The position numbers and the translations under genes are program-made. Shown here piece by piece: positions 1-11,245 of a stretch of DNA of 64,000 nt. The notes under the pieces were generated by a model, which saw only the letters and a program-made list of their open reading frames with translations, was not told the origin of the DNA and ran no database searches. How positions within the stretch are numbered: position 1 is the first letter of the stretch; each line of letters opens with the position of its first letter. The stretch lies in the NCBI GenBank assembly GCA_031308135.1, contig JAHLJT010008756.1, positions 70,245,215 through 70,309,214 of the forward strand, given 5' to 3'. The stretch comes from Acheta domesticus (Eukaryota; Arthropoda; Insecta; Orthoptera; Gryllidae).

Positions 1-2640
1 CCAAAAATGACACAACGAAAAACAAAACCAAAAACGCAAAACGAAAAACGTTAATCGAAGAACGATGAATAATGAACGATGAACGTTGGACGATGAATGA
101 TGAGCGGAGAACGATGAACGATGGATGATGGACGATGAACGAAGAACGACGAACGATGAAAGTTTAACAATCAACTATGTACAATGAACGATAAACTTTA
201 AACTGAAAAACCGGAAAAACCAAAAAGTCAAAAAACCGACACAAGAACCAAAGAACCCTAAAACCGAAAAAACGAAAACGCGAAATAACGAAATAACAAA
301 TAATAAAAAAACGAAAATGAAAAATCAAAGTGTAAATGGAAAGAAAGAAACAAAAACGAAAAATCGAATATGAACAAAAACGAAAACGAGGAAACAAAGA
401 CGAGAAAACGAAAAAACCAAAACGAAGAAAACAAACCAAAAAACTAAAAGTGAACACGAAAAAAAGAAAAGGAAACAACTAAAGCGAGAAAAGGAAAACG
501 AAAAATCGAAAACAAAAAAGAAACATCAAAACGAAAGAATGAAACCGAAAAAACGACAACGAAAAAACGAAAACAAAAACGAGAAAACGAAAAAAGAAAT
601 CAAAAATGCGAAAACGATAACGAAAAAACAAATAAACGAAAACGAAAAAAGAAAACGAAAAAGTTGAACAAAAACGGTCAAACAAAGAAAAAAGAAAATG
701 AATAAACGAAAACAAGAAAACGAGAAAAGGAAAGCGATAAACCGAAAGGGAAAATAGGAAACGAAAAAGCGAAAACGAAAACCGAATACGAGAAGAAGAA
801 AACGAAAACACGAAAACGAAAAAACGAAAACGAAAAAATGAAAACGACAAATCGAAAATGAAGAAACAAAACCGAAACAACGAAAACGCAAAATCAAAAA
901 CGAAAAACCCCTAACGACAAAAAGAAAACGAAAAAACGAAAACCAAACTACGAAAACAAAGAAACTTAAAGGTGAAAACCAAAACGAAGAAAAAATGAAA
1001 AAACAAAAAAGAAAACGAGAAAAACAATACAAGAAAACGAAAACGAGAAAACGAAAAGAAAAACCCAAACGAAAACAAGAAAATAAAAACGAGAAAACAA
1101 AAACCAGAAAACGAATACAAAAATCGAAAACGTAAAAAAACAATCAAAAAAAGAAAAGAAAAACAAAAAACGAAAACGAAAGAATCAAAACGAAAAAAAC
1201 GACAACGAAAAAACAGAAACCAAAAAACGAAAAGAAGAAAACGAAAACCAGAAGACAAAAAGGAAGAAGCGAAAACGTTAAAACGAAAACGAGAAAACCG
1301 AAACCAAAAACGAAAAATCGAAAACAAAAAAATGCGTAAACAAGACGAAAAGGAAGAAAACGAAATAACTAAAACGAAAACGAGATAACAAAAAGGAGAA
1401 TACGAAAACTAGAAAACGAAAATAAGAAAATGAAAACAAAAAACCAAATCGAAGAAACAAAAACAAAAACGAATAAACGAATAAAGGAAAACGAAAAAAT
1501 GAAAACGAAAAAACGATAACAAAAAAACGTAAACGAAAACGAAAAATCCAAAACGAAAAAGCGAAAACGAAAGAAAGAAAACGAAAAAGCAAAACGAAAA
1601 CGAAAAATCCAAAACGAAAAAGCGAAAAAGAAAGAAAAAAACGAGAAAACGAAAACGAGAATACAAAATCGAGAAAACGAAAAAACCAAAATCCCAAAGA
1701 AAACAAAAACCCGGAAATAAAAAAATAACAAATATTGGAAAAGGAAAAAAACATTAAAGCAATTGAAAATATCAGATACAAAAAACGAAAAAGCAAAATA
1801 CCAAAAAACGAACAAAGGAAAAATTGAAAACAAAACAAACAAAAAACAAAAACTGAGAAAATGTAGAAACGAAAAATAGAAAAAATGAAATAAAACAAAA
1901 AGGAAAGCCGAAAAGTCGAAAAACGAGAAAACGAGGAAACGAAAACCCAAAAATAGAAAAAACGGGAAAAATAAAAATGAAAACTAAATACTAAATACCT
2001 AAAAAACAAGAATCCAAATACCAAAAGCAAGAAAACGAAAAAACAAGAACGACGAACGAGAACACGAAAAAATCGCACAAATGTAAAAACCAAAAACGAA
2101 AAAACGGAAAAACCAAGAAACAAAAAATTGAAATGAAAAACGGAAAAATGAAAACGTGGAAAAAGGAAAAATCGAAAAATGAAAAAAAAATAACGAAATC
2201 TGAATATTTGCTGATGCTGTGGCAGTAAATTATCAAAAAACCTAAAAACGAAAAAAAGAAACGAAAAAATGAAACGAAATGTCGAATGAACAAAAAAACG
2301 GTTAAGCGAAAAAACCACAATCCCCAAAAAACAAAAACCAAGAAACCAAAAACCAAACCTAAAACCAAAAACAAATACCGAAAAGTGAAAATGAAGAAAA
2401 CAAACATAAAAACAAATGAAAATACCAGAAACCAAAAAACGAGCAAAGGAAAAAACGAAAAAGCAAAAGACCAAAAACGAACAGAGGAAAAAACGAAAAA
2501 CGAAAAAAACACAAAAAAACGAGAAAATATAGAAACGAAAAATGAAAAAAAAATGAAAAATCGAAAAAACCAAAAACGAGAAAACCAAAAACGAAAAACA
2601 AAAATACAAAAAACGAGAAGAGGAAAAAAACTTGTATAAA
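1..2640. repeat. A-rich, T-poor degenerate (ACGAAAA)n-like tract
   Basis: About 2.6 kb consists almost wholly of A, with interspersed C and G and very little T on the + strand. The basic words are ACGAAAA, GAAAACG and AACCAAA in irregular order. Positions 55-165 are a variant made of GAACGATGA-type words. Because TTA, CTA and TCA are almost absent from the + strand, the minus strand stays open for hundreds of codons (longest 1278-2609, 443 codons) and reads as Phe/Ser/Arg/Val-rich nonsense. These frames are composition artefacts, not genes. A short normal-composition patch (about 2203-2236) interrupts the tract. Confidence 0.9.
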
Positions 2641-2791
2641 AATTAATACATACAACTAGCACAGGTTACACAATGATTACCATGCATTTTTTTTGCATAT
2701 TTTTTCAAATAAGAAAATTAATTTATTCAACCAACGTGTTTCAAACAAAATGTTTGATTTGCCTGAATTTTCTATGGTAATGACCTCTGAA

Positions 2792-2965
2792 CTAAGAGCT
2801 CTCTGTTAAAACTCTGCAATGCTCTCTTCTACTCTCTTGGCGTTGTGGGATGTCGCTCTCAAGAAACGGGTCCAGATGATCCTCAGCGCGACGTCTTCGT
2901 TCTTCTAATCGCCGACCGGAACCTAGTACCTTTGCTTCTTTCTTGAAAATCCACAACCAAAGTGG
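2792..2965 (-). other. exon-like open frame without start codon
   Basis: Between a TGA (complement of 2966-2968) and a TAG (complement of 2792-2794) the minus strand is open for 57 codons in less AT-rich DNA than its flanks. The peptide is charged (it includes RRLEERRRRAEDHLDPFLE). No ATG opens it; an AG after a short pyrimidine run near 2944 could be a splice acceptor. It matches no family I recognise. It could be a terminal exon, a decayed transposon exon or chance. Confidence 0.18.
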
Positions 2966-3612
2966 TCATTAAATTTCAGCTAATAAATTCTCGGCTAAAT
3001 TTTCATAATAAGTTATTTTATCAAAAGGACAAAACACGAAACGAAAAACCTCTTTTTAACGGTCATCACATTTAACAAACCTACAACAAATGTATTTTGC
3101 TTCCCATGTTCTCTTATCAAGAAAACAAAACTTATGAACAAAAACCTAAATTCAGCAGTAATTGAAATAAAGCTAAGGAATTGTCTGCTCAGTTTTCCTT
3201 AAAGGTTAATTTTCAAGGGAACAAAACACGAAAAGATAAACCTCAACTAAACGGTGATGAAATTTGCATAACTAATATTCAGTTTTTTTCTTCTTATATT
3301 CTCGTATCAAGAAAACAAAACAAAGGAACAAAATCCTTTATTTAGAGGTTACTAAATTTCAGCTCACAAATTCTCAGTTTAGTTTACTTCATAAGTTATT
3401 GTATCAAAAGAACAACACACGAAAAGAAAAACCTGTATTAAACGGACATGATATTTAACATAACTAATACTGAGGTATTTTGCTTCCTATGTTCGTCTTT
3501 ATCAAAAAATTAAAACATAGAAACCAAAACCTTCATTCATCGGCCTTTAAAATAAACCTAAGGAATTGTCAGCTTAGTTATCTTAATAAGTTATCTTAAT
3601 AAGTTGTTTTAT
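2966..3612. repeat. tandem array, ~190-bp monomers in alternating (dimeric) order
   Basis: Four successive segments each carry a block like ACACGAAAAGAAAAACC (near 3036, 3228, 3417) spaced about 190 bp apart. Segments 1 and 3 share AAATTTCAGCT..AAATTCTC; segments 2 and 4 share CTAAGGAATTGTC (3173, 3558). This gives an A-B-A-B order with a ~383-bp higher-order period. The array starts about 330 bp after the A-rich tract and its ACGAAAA words resemble it. No coding capacity. Confidence 0.75.
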
Positions 3613-3945
3613 GAGGACACACATTTATATTTTGCTTGGTCGTGAACTTCAATTTTTTTTAACTTTCAACCAGTAAACTACGTGAAGTACGTGAGCCATT
3701 ATTACTTTTACTGGATCAGTTTTTATTTGAAATAAACAAATTATTTGTGTGCTCTAATTGATCAAAATGACAGAAATGGTATTGGTGAATGAGAAATATT
3801 TAGGGGTTTTAAATTATTTTCTCATTTCTCGTGTTACATACCCTAAGCCAAAACTCAGGCTACGCCACAGACAAACAGCAAATAACGAAAAACTAACAAC
3901 CAACAAGTGCAGCGGAAAACAAATAACCAGAAAGCGAAAAATGAA
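3613..3945. other. AT-rich spacer, nothing recognised
   Basis: AT-rich sequence between the tandem array and the family A element end. The only open frame (3758-3949) is short, AT-driven and without recognisable similarity. Confidence 0.5.
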
Positions 3946-4850
3946 CTAGTGGTGCTACAGAATGGCACAGACTTTCCCGTATTAGTTTTCTATTTCCTTG
4001 GGTCTTCGCTAGCTTTTTGGTATTACCACATACTCTTTCTTGCCAGCTGCCATCTATCACCGTCAAAAGTACATTTTTTTGTTATTTTCTTAATTTTTCG
4101 GTTTCCTATAGGTAGAAGGGAAATATTAATTTTAGGGTATTGAAAAACACAGAACATTTTTGAGTTTTCAAACTACTTTATTTGAAGTTATTTGAAGCAC
4201 TTACACTCACAAATATAATAATCTTTACAATTTGCTGGTAATGTGCATATTAAAGATGTGAGAGATATTTCAAAGAAATTACAATTATATAATTTTTGAA
4301 AAAACAAAAAAACTCTAAATAAACATTACATCATATTAAAGAGTGCAATAAGCACTACCCGTTACAAAAGTTTGAAGAAAAAAATTGCAGGAATAAATGG
4401 CAGGAAAATGGCGTTTGAGCGTTTCTGAAAATGCGGAATTTTGAGCAACTTTTGACAGAAAACGGTTGTGTTTTCGAGAAACGTTACTTGACTTTATTTA
4501 AAGCACATGTACTCGTAAATGTACGCGTAAATTTACGTAATAATGCGAAAAAATCGCTGCTAATGTAAACATTAACGACGTGAGAAACAAGTCAAAAAAA
4601 TTACATTTTTCCAATTTTTGAAAAGACAAAAGAATAGAGCAATATGGCGTTTTTGTCATCTCAAAATACATTAAGCACTATACCTATCAGAAGTTTAAAG
4701 AAAAAGTTTTAGAGGAAATCTTGTTTTTTTTTAAATTGCACATATTGTACGCAATATTGCACGAAAACTATTAAAATTTTCCAAAAAATGTACATGACCT
4801 TAAAACACTCACTATGAAGAATATATTTTATTTGAAGGAAAAATCTCTAT
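3946..4850 (+). mobile_element. family A DNA element, left end plus internal repeats
   Basis: The outer end begins ACTAGTGGTGCTACAGAATG and is about 160 bp of sequence that recurs at 9549, at 10400 (inverted) and at 49287. Inward lies a ~330-bp degenerate repeated unit with landmarks such as AAAATGGCGTTTGAGCGTTT (4407), GTGCATATTAA and GCAATAAGCACTA, seen in diverged form twice in this copy. No right-hand inverted end is visible, so the copy is truncated or runs directly into family B sequence. No transposase frame. Superfamily unknown because no target duplication could be read. Confidence 0.6.
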
Positions 4851-5480
4851 CTGCAATTTTGTAGTTGGAGGACGACAATTCAAACTTTTGTAATTTTCGA
4901 AACATCAGAGTTATCTCTGAAAATCGGACCTATGCCATCTTAATAAGCTTATTTTACTGTATTCTTATAAGAAATTTAAAGAAAAAATTTGGAACAGTTT
5001 TTGATAAAATTTTGAAAATGTCCGGGAGGCTTCATGTAAAGTACCCCCAAATTTTACAGAATCTTTTTCAAAATCTCAAAGCGTCGACTAGAACCAGATC
5101 AACCGGGGAATATCCATTTTGGAAGAAATCGTACGTATGGTTTTGGAGCTAGCAGTGTTCACAGACGGACGGACAGACGGACGTTTTCCTTTCAATTGCT
5201 TTTTCGGTATCAAGGACCCACAAAACAGGGTTTCTGGCTACACCATGTGTTAGGGAATTTTTTCTTAATTTAGTGTACTGGTTTTATTCACTCTTTCTTT
5301 ATCACGGGTCGGCAATGATTTTTTTTCCGCCGAAAATTGGCCGTTTCTTCGCGCAGCATTACATAACATTCCCTATACCACGTATATCACTCCGTGTATA
5401 CGTACGTATACTAGAAAGTAAAAACGAAAACGAAGAACAGGGAATAGAGAACGAAACCGAGCAAAAAAACAAAAATATAA
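4850..5480 (+). repeat. family B dispersed repeat, copy 1
   Basis: Shares blocks with 6600-7190, 9298-9540, 10490-10660, 22205-22360 and 52930-52990. Landmarks are AAAATCGGACCTATGCCAT (4920), GGGGAATATCCATTTTGGA (5105), the CAGACGGACGGACAGACGG tract (5163-5182), the TTTAGTGTACTGGTTTTATTC block (5270) and a TATACGTACGTATAC palindrome (5396-5412). Reading frames here are short and not conserved between copies. It is either the 3' part of a larger transposon also carrying family A ends, or an independent element inserted next to it. Confidence 0.55.
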
Positions 5481-5576
5481 AATTAAAGGGGAACGCATCT
5501 ATGGGTGGGCATGTAAGCTCATACGCTTTTTGCGTTGCCTTCATTCTGCTATCCTCTTCGCGGTGACCTGGCTGTA

Positions 5577-6560
5577 ACCGGGCGGCAGATGCATACGACG
5601 AAATTTCGACGAATTGTCGAAATTGCATACGACGAATTGTCTTGCTCGAAAAATTAGGCAGAAAATGCACTTTTCTGCAAAATTATGCAAACTACTTCTA
5701 TTTAGGAAGTAAAATATGATTTCAAACATTAATATAGAGTTGAAAAATTTTATTATTTACCGCATTAGGACGAGAAATGAGCCCTGAAGCGAATTTTTAA
5801 AAAAATGACGAAAAGTGGCCGGTTCAGTTTTTCGCGAATTTTTCGAAAACTAACAATCTGTTTGAAAAAAAGGATTGCACCAGTGAACTCGCCATGCGAT
5901 TCCGGGCTGGGATATTGATTTTCAGGCAGTTCGGAATTCCGTCCCAAATCGACAATTTTCGTCGATCGACGAAATTTCGCGATTTTGTCTTGCTCGAAAA
6001 ATTGGGCAGAAAATGCACTTCTCTGCAAAATTATGCACACTATCTCTATTCATGAATTAAAATATGATTTCAAACTTTAAAATAGATTTTAAAAATTCCA
6101 TTATTTACCGCATCTGGCAGGAAATGGGCCGTGAAACGAATTTTAAAAAAATGACCAAAAGTGGCCGGGTTAGTTTTTCGCGAATTTCTGGAAAACTAAC
6201 AATCTGTTTGAAAAACGGATTGCACCAGTGAACTCGCCATGCGATTCCGCGCTGGGATATGAATTTTCAAGGGATTCGAAATTCCGTCCGAAATCGACAA
6301 TTTTCTTCGATTTACGAAATTTCGCGATTTTGGATTGATCGAAAAATTGGGCAGAGACTGCACTTTTCTGCAAAAGTATGCAAACTATTTCTATTCAGGA
6401 AGTAAAATATGATTTCAAACAATAATATAGAGTTGGATCGACGAAATTTCACGATTTTGGTTTGCTCGAAATATTGGGCAGAAAATGTACTTTTCTCCAA
6501 AATTATGCATTCTATTTCTATTTCGTCCCCAATCGACGAAAATTGTTCACAGATTTCACA
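5577..6560. repeat. ~350-bp tandem satellite, about three copies
   Basis: The block GGCAGAAAATGCACTT recurs at about 5657, 6004, 6350 and 6477 (last two slightly altered), giving spacings near 350, 346 and then a shortened 124. Each full unit also carries TGATTTCAAAC, GAACTCGCCATGCGATTCC (5886, 6231) and CGACGAAATTTCG. The final unit has lost most of its interior. The array lies exactly between two family B copies. Minus-strand frames of 60-110 codons in it are repeats of one another, not genes. Confidence 0.8.
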
Positions 6561-6599
6561 GATTTCACTAAGAAAATCACTTATGTTTATAATAATTAT

Positions 6600-7190
6600 G
6601 CTTGTAGCAAGACAATGAAAAAAATTGATTTTCTCCAATTTTTGAAAAATCAAGAATTATATCGAAAATGTGAACTGCATCATTCTGTTAAGCGATCTTT
6701 ACGCTACCCGAAGTCAAAGTTTAATCAACAATTTGTTGCCACTTTTTGAAAATTTTTAAAATGTTCCAGGTGTTAGGCTGCAGGTTCCATTTAAAGTACT
6801 TACCAAAATTGAAATATTGGTTTCAAATTCAAGGGACCGCCACATCATCCAGCTAGAACGGGGAATATCAATTTTGGAGAAAGTCAGCTGATCAGTTTAG
6901 GTACAAGCGTTGTGTACAGACGGACAGACAGGCGTTTTGACGTCAATCAATTTTTGGGTATCTAGTATCCACAAAACTTGGATTCTGGCAACATGTGTTA
7001 GATAATTTTTTTCTAGATTTAGCAACGCTCTGGTTTTATCCTCTTCTTCTTTACCAGGGTACGGCAATTAAAAGTTTTTCTGTCAAAAAGTCCCTTTTTC
7101 GCCGCTGGATTATGATACTTCCTCTGCACAGCGTTAGCAGTAGCGACAGCTTAAGAGAAATGACATTTTTTCAATTTCTGTGAACGAATA
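6600..7190 (+). repeat. family B dispersed repeat, copy 2
   Basis: Same orientation as copy 1. Shared landmarks are CTAGAACGGGGAATATCAAT (6853), the ACAGACGGACAGACAGGCG tract (6917-6935), GTATCCACAAAAC, ACATGTGTTAGATAATTTTT (6993) and TTTAGCAACGCTCTGGTTTT (7017). Diverged by many substitutions and small indels from copy 1. No coding region. Confidence 0.6.
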
Positions 7191-7253
7191 CAGCAAAGTG
7201 CAATTAATTGAATGATTGATTAATGTTTTAAGGAGCGTTAACTAAATTATTAA

Positions 7254-7570
7254 TTAGTGCCAAAGTGAGGTCCACGATATATCCACGAGAGGTGGCGGTG
7301 TTCTGCCTCTTGCGCAGCCGAAGATCCGACGCCTACCTACACTTCGACATGCAGAGATTCCGTATACACGTATCTCCCCTACCATAGCAACACCCCCGGT
7401 CGTGACAAGATCTAAGCCTCCGACTGGTTTTTCGTCATTTGTGGTATAGTTGTGCATATAAGTTTGTGTGTGTGTGTGCGGTAAGAAAGAAAAAGGAAAG
7501 ATCGCATACGGTTCATGGTTCTTTTGTTTAGGTAATGCTCATTTATCGAATACTTCCGATTAAGAAATAT
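7254..7570 (-). mobile_element. SINE-like repeat, copy in minus orientation
   Basis: On the minus strand it contains GCGATCTTTCCTTT, a short CA-rich stretch, a GGGGTGTTGCTATGGTAGGG-type block and a CGTCGGATCTTCGGC-type block. These occur in the same order at 59170-59390, and parts at 17524-17800 and 21680-21880. The tRNA-like head is absent from this copy, so it is 5'-truncated. Minus-strand frames are not conserved among copies. Confidence 0.55.
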
Positions 7571-8942
7571 TGTTGGCACACCCACGTATTCCATAAACTT
7601 GTTTTCTCAAATAGGAGTTGCAATAGGAGGAGAAACGTTTTCCATAATAAACAGTAAAAAAAATGTATAGTACCTTCCTGTCGTTTGGACACATTGCCCA
7701 GTCATTATTTATCTGTTGGTGATTTTTGGCCGAGTTAGTCTTCTTCAAAATGCTAATTTTGTAGAAGCACTTTGGTAGACGAACGACTGACATCGTATCC
7801 CGTAAGAGCGAGTTGTAAATAAGCGAGTTCCAAGCATATCGTTGGAAAATATTTTTTTTTATTTTTCTTTATATAGTATTATTAATACAAAAATTTAAGA
7901 TTCAAGAAAAGATGAAATTTCATCCAAAGAACTTGAAAAAATTCTTAGACGCAGAGATACACGAAAAGGAAGTAATATTAGAGTTCGGAAAGAAAACGAA
8001 CGTAATGGTATAAAACCAAAAGAGGCCTATGAAAAAAATGTGGGTAAGTGATTAATCTTGTGAACGAACAGTTAACGAACGTCCGTAAAAAAATCCGTAG
8101 TGATGTGATAAAACTGTTTCTTCTCGCAAAAGAAAAGAATGTTTACAATATTCTCGACATGGTTATTTGGAATTTATTTTCATTTTTCGTAACGTAAAAA
8201 ACTGCTAGGATTTTGTCGGATTTAAACAAGCAATCCCCCATTTTCCAGTCTCGAGTCTAAGCTATTGCGCTGCTAACACAGACGTACGCGTTTCCGCGAA
8301 CTAATGCAGTTAAGAATCATACAAATATGTGTCTTCATATTCATTGCTTTTCCCTATTTCTGTATCTAAAAATATTTAATAAACTACCTCTGTGAGACAA
8401 TAAGAATGCAAAGCAATCAACGCAATCCTATGAAACAGGTAATTCTAGTTATACGTGTTTCGGTTTAGCGTAATGGTAATTGCCAGCAGTGCTTCATTTC
8501 TACAGTTGCACTCAGGCCTTGTCGCCTTTCGCCTCTGCCCAAGGTGAGATTGGCGGGCGTGATAAGGTTGAAGAAATGTACCAGACGAGTTTCGACTGTG
8601 TCCGATACTCAGGAAGGAATTGAGAAATGAATTCATTTGCAGCAAGTTCGACTTGAAGAAAAAACACCTATCATCATGCAGTTAATAAACCTGCACACAT
8701 TAAAAAAAAGCTCTTACTTTTCGTTTTATTGGTGATGGTTACATAATATATTACAAATTTTACACTATTAACACTTCATCCTTGTCTTAAAACTCTTAAT
8801 CAAACAACCACCGAGAAATTCGAAAAAAATATATAACTTAAAATTTTGAAATCGAAAAATTTTTAATAAGAATCTCACGTCAATAATTAATTTTGAAGTA
8901 TTGTGCTCCACACGTGGAAACGTTTCATAAAAAAAGGCTATG
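7571..8942. other. unannotated AT-rich stretch
   Basis: Apart from the exon-like open frame at 7900-8043, nothing is recognised. Short frames at 7560-7793 and 8445-8645 on the minus strand show no known domain and have AT-driven composition. Confidence 0.4.
7900..8043 (+). other. candidate internal exon with consensus donor
   Basis: A 144-nt stretch is open in one frame and encodes a charged peptide containing SSKELEKILRRRDTRKGS. It ends directly at GTAAGT (8044-8049), a consensus splice donor, with one base of the next codon before it. The in-frame stop just upstream forces the acceptor to be the AG at 7898-7899 (TTTAAG), and the pyrimidine tract there is poor; a better one ends at 7876. 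No family recognised. It could be a decayed transposon exon or a chance frame. Confidence 0.25.
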
Positions 8943-9015
8943 ACTTGGCCAAGATTTGAACTAGAGCTCTCTGGCTCTCGAAACAAACACCCTACCAACT
9001 GGGCTACAAGACTCT
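8943..9015 (-). mobile_element. tRNA-derived SINE head
   Basis: On the minus strand TAGCCCAGTTGG (complement of 8995-9006) matches the RNA polymerase III A box, and AGTTCAAATCT (complement of 8952-8962) is one or two changes from the B box. The spacing is about 33 bp, as in tRNA genes. A convincing acceptor stem and T stem are missing, so this is a tRNA-derived repeat rather than a functional tRNA gene. A 3' tail is not clear. Confidence 0.6.
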
Positions 9016-9297
9016 CTCCGAAGACACTACACTATTTTGCACATTAGGATGTTGGTGACACCAGACTTCTCTCGATTAATTGCAAACGCTATTCGTGTTT
9101 TTAAAATAAACTTGTATATTAAATTTATTTCAAAATTCAATTTTGAAGAACAGATTGCATTAAGAAATAAATCTCTAACTTGTGAATTGAAGAGATTCGG
9201 GTTCGAAGAATATTTATGGGAAAACTACTAACGTTTGAAGAAACTAATATAAAAGACCTAATATTGAAGATTAGATTGCATTAAAAAGTCTTAATGT

Positions 9298-9540
9298 AGG
9301 TTGTGCGAGGATATCGAAAATTTTGAACCTTTTCAATGGTCGAAATCCCAAAGGTTTTATTCAAAATCGGACCTACGCCATATTATGAAGCGAAGTTCTA
9401 CTCGCGGAAACAGTTAATAAAAATTGTGGCGTAGGCAATAAGAAAATCTCATTTTTACATTCCCGTATACATACGTATATACGGAGTAATACACGTAGTA
9501 TAGGGATAGTTATGTAATTCATATGTAATGGCCGGGGCCT
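9298..9540. repeat. family B pieces in opposite orientations
   Basis: 9350-9385 carries AAAATCGGACCTACGCCAT in the + orientation as in copy 1. 9465-9530 matches the reverse complement of the 5350-5430 end block, including the TATACATACGTATATACG palindromic stretch. Two family B ends are therefore joined head to head, immediately outside the family A element at 9549. Confidence 0.5.
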
Positions 9541-9548
9541 GATAACGA

Positions 9549-10400
9549 ACTAGTGGTGCTACAGAAGGGCACAGCCTTTCCCATATTAGTTTTCTATTTT
9601 CTTTGGTGTTTGCTAGCTGTTCAATCTTGACATATATTTTTGCCAGTTGCCATCTATGGTCACCCAAATTACTTTTTTAACATTTTTTAATTTTTAGGTT
9701 TCCCAATTTGTTCACATTATTATATTTACGAATATATTCGCTTTAATTAATGTCCTTTCAAGTTTATCGAAAACTCAAACTTTTTCTGTGAAAAGTAGAT
9801 CAGAATTCATTTTCAGAAATGCTCAAACTACATTTTCTCGAAAAGTCTTCAAAAATTTTCTTTCAACTTTTCGAACGGATAGTGCTAATTGGACTCTTTA
9901 ATATGAATTAAAGTTTATTTTGGGGTATTATTTTGTTTTTTTCAAAAATTACACAAATGTAATTTTTTTGAAAGATCTCTCTCACCGTTAATATGCACGT
10001 TTCTCACATATTGTAAACACCATTGTACTTGTGAGATAATGTGCTTTAAATGACTTCTAATGAAGTTTTCGAAAACACAAAAGATTTCAGTGAAAAAGAA
10101 ATTCAAATTTCGCATTTACAGTATCGTTGAAACGCCATTTTCTTAATAACGGCGCCACACTTTTCAAAGAAAATTACCATTTAGGACGAGCTTTCACTGT
10201 TCTTTAATATCCTGAAAATAATATTTCCGTTCTACTGTTAAGAAACCGAAAAATTAAGAAAATGTTTTAAAAAGCAATTAGGGCGGCGATAGATGACAGC
10301 TGGCAAGAGTATATGGCAACTCCGAATAGCTAGCCGAGACCAAAGGAAATAGAATACTAATGTGGGAAAGTCTGTGCCATTCTGTAGCACCACTAGTTTT
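9549..10400. mobile_element. family A element with long terminal inverted repeats
   Basis: The two ends (9549-9705 and the complement of 10245-10400) form imperfect inverted repeats of about 155 bp. Both begin ACTAGTGGTGCTACAGAA and include TTTCCCA.ATTAG, GCTAGCT and GCCA..TGCCATCTAT blocks. The interior (about 540 bp) contains two diverged copies of the repeat also seen at 4140-4490 and 49500-49860. No transposase is encoded, so this is a non-autonomous (MITE- or foldback-like) element. Flanking bases show no clear target duplication. Confidence 0.7.
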
Positions 10401-10489
10401 AAATTGTTATGGCTTTATTGCGTCTGTATGTGCAAAAGTACTGAGACATTTTGTAAGCAAACTATGCTTTATTCGAACAATCAAAATTA

Positions 10490-10660
10490 AAATAATATAT
10501 TGGAGAACCTTTCTATATTCTCATATGGGCTTAATGTAAAGTCTTCCTCAAAATTAAAGGGGTTCTTTTAATGGGTGTAAACTGATGGAAGGGAGATTAT
10601 CCATTTTCGAGAATATCTAGAGATTGATTTTGGTCTCTGTGCGCTGAAAGATATTTTTTT
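10490..10660 (+). repeat. degenerate family B remnant
   Basis: GGGCTTAATGTAAAGTCTTC (10527) and GGGAGATTATCCATTTTCG (10592) correspond in order to the 5030-5130 part of family B copy 1. Strongly diverged. Confidence 0.35.
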
Positions 10661-10957
10661 TTTGTTTACTAGCTGAATGTCGAATGCAGTAAATGTTACA
10701 AGAGTTTACAACCAACACTTTTCCTGATTTGGGTTTGATCAAAATAAGGGTCTAAAACCAGAAAAGTCCACGTCATACTTTTCTCGAATCTTTTTGGACA
10801 AATGTTTGTTTCCGAAAGTTCTTCCAATGAAATTCTGAGAACAGTCTAAACAATAAGTGTTCGATATGTTTTTTTCAATTTTCCGATTGATCATAGGAAA
10901 CTGTGCACCTGCCCTCGTTAACTCACATTTTCAATTATTTCTTGTGCACATGAATAT

Positions 10958-10961
<4 letters not shown>

Positions 10962-11032
<71 letters not shown>
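10962..11032. repeat. compound (TA)n(TG)n microsatellite
   Basis: About 16 TA units pass directly into about 18 TG units. Perfect arrays of this length suggest a recently active, probably polymorphic locus. Confidence 0.95.
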
Positions 11033-11035
<3 letters not shown>

Positions 11036-11245
11036 GCAAAAAATTAAGCCAATTCATAAAAAACAAAAATTAAATTCACAATCAACGACAACGGTCGTAT
11101 TTTATTTTCTTAAAGGTATATGTTTCATTAGTGATTGAAAATGAAACGGTTATTGAAATATGTTGAAGTCTTTCAAACGTTTTTGACGTCGGTTACCATA
11201 AAATAATGCTCTGGAAATTAATTGAATATATGGTAATGCTCTGGA

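Noticed and set aside
1278..2609. 443-codon minus-strand open frame
   Set aside because: Produced by lack of T on the + strand in the A-rich tract; Phe/Ser/Arg-rich low complexity, with similar frames in all phases.
2966..3612. CRISPR-like array
   Set aside because: Repeats are ~190 bp, degenerate and in a eukaryotic context; no short direct repeats with unique spacers.
8943..9015. possible functional tRNA gene on the minus strand
   Set aside because: A and B boxes are good but acceptor and T stems do not pair convincingly; fits a tRNA-derived repeat.
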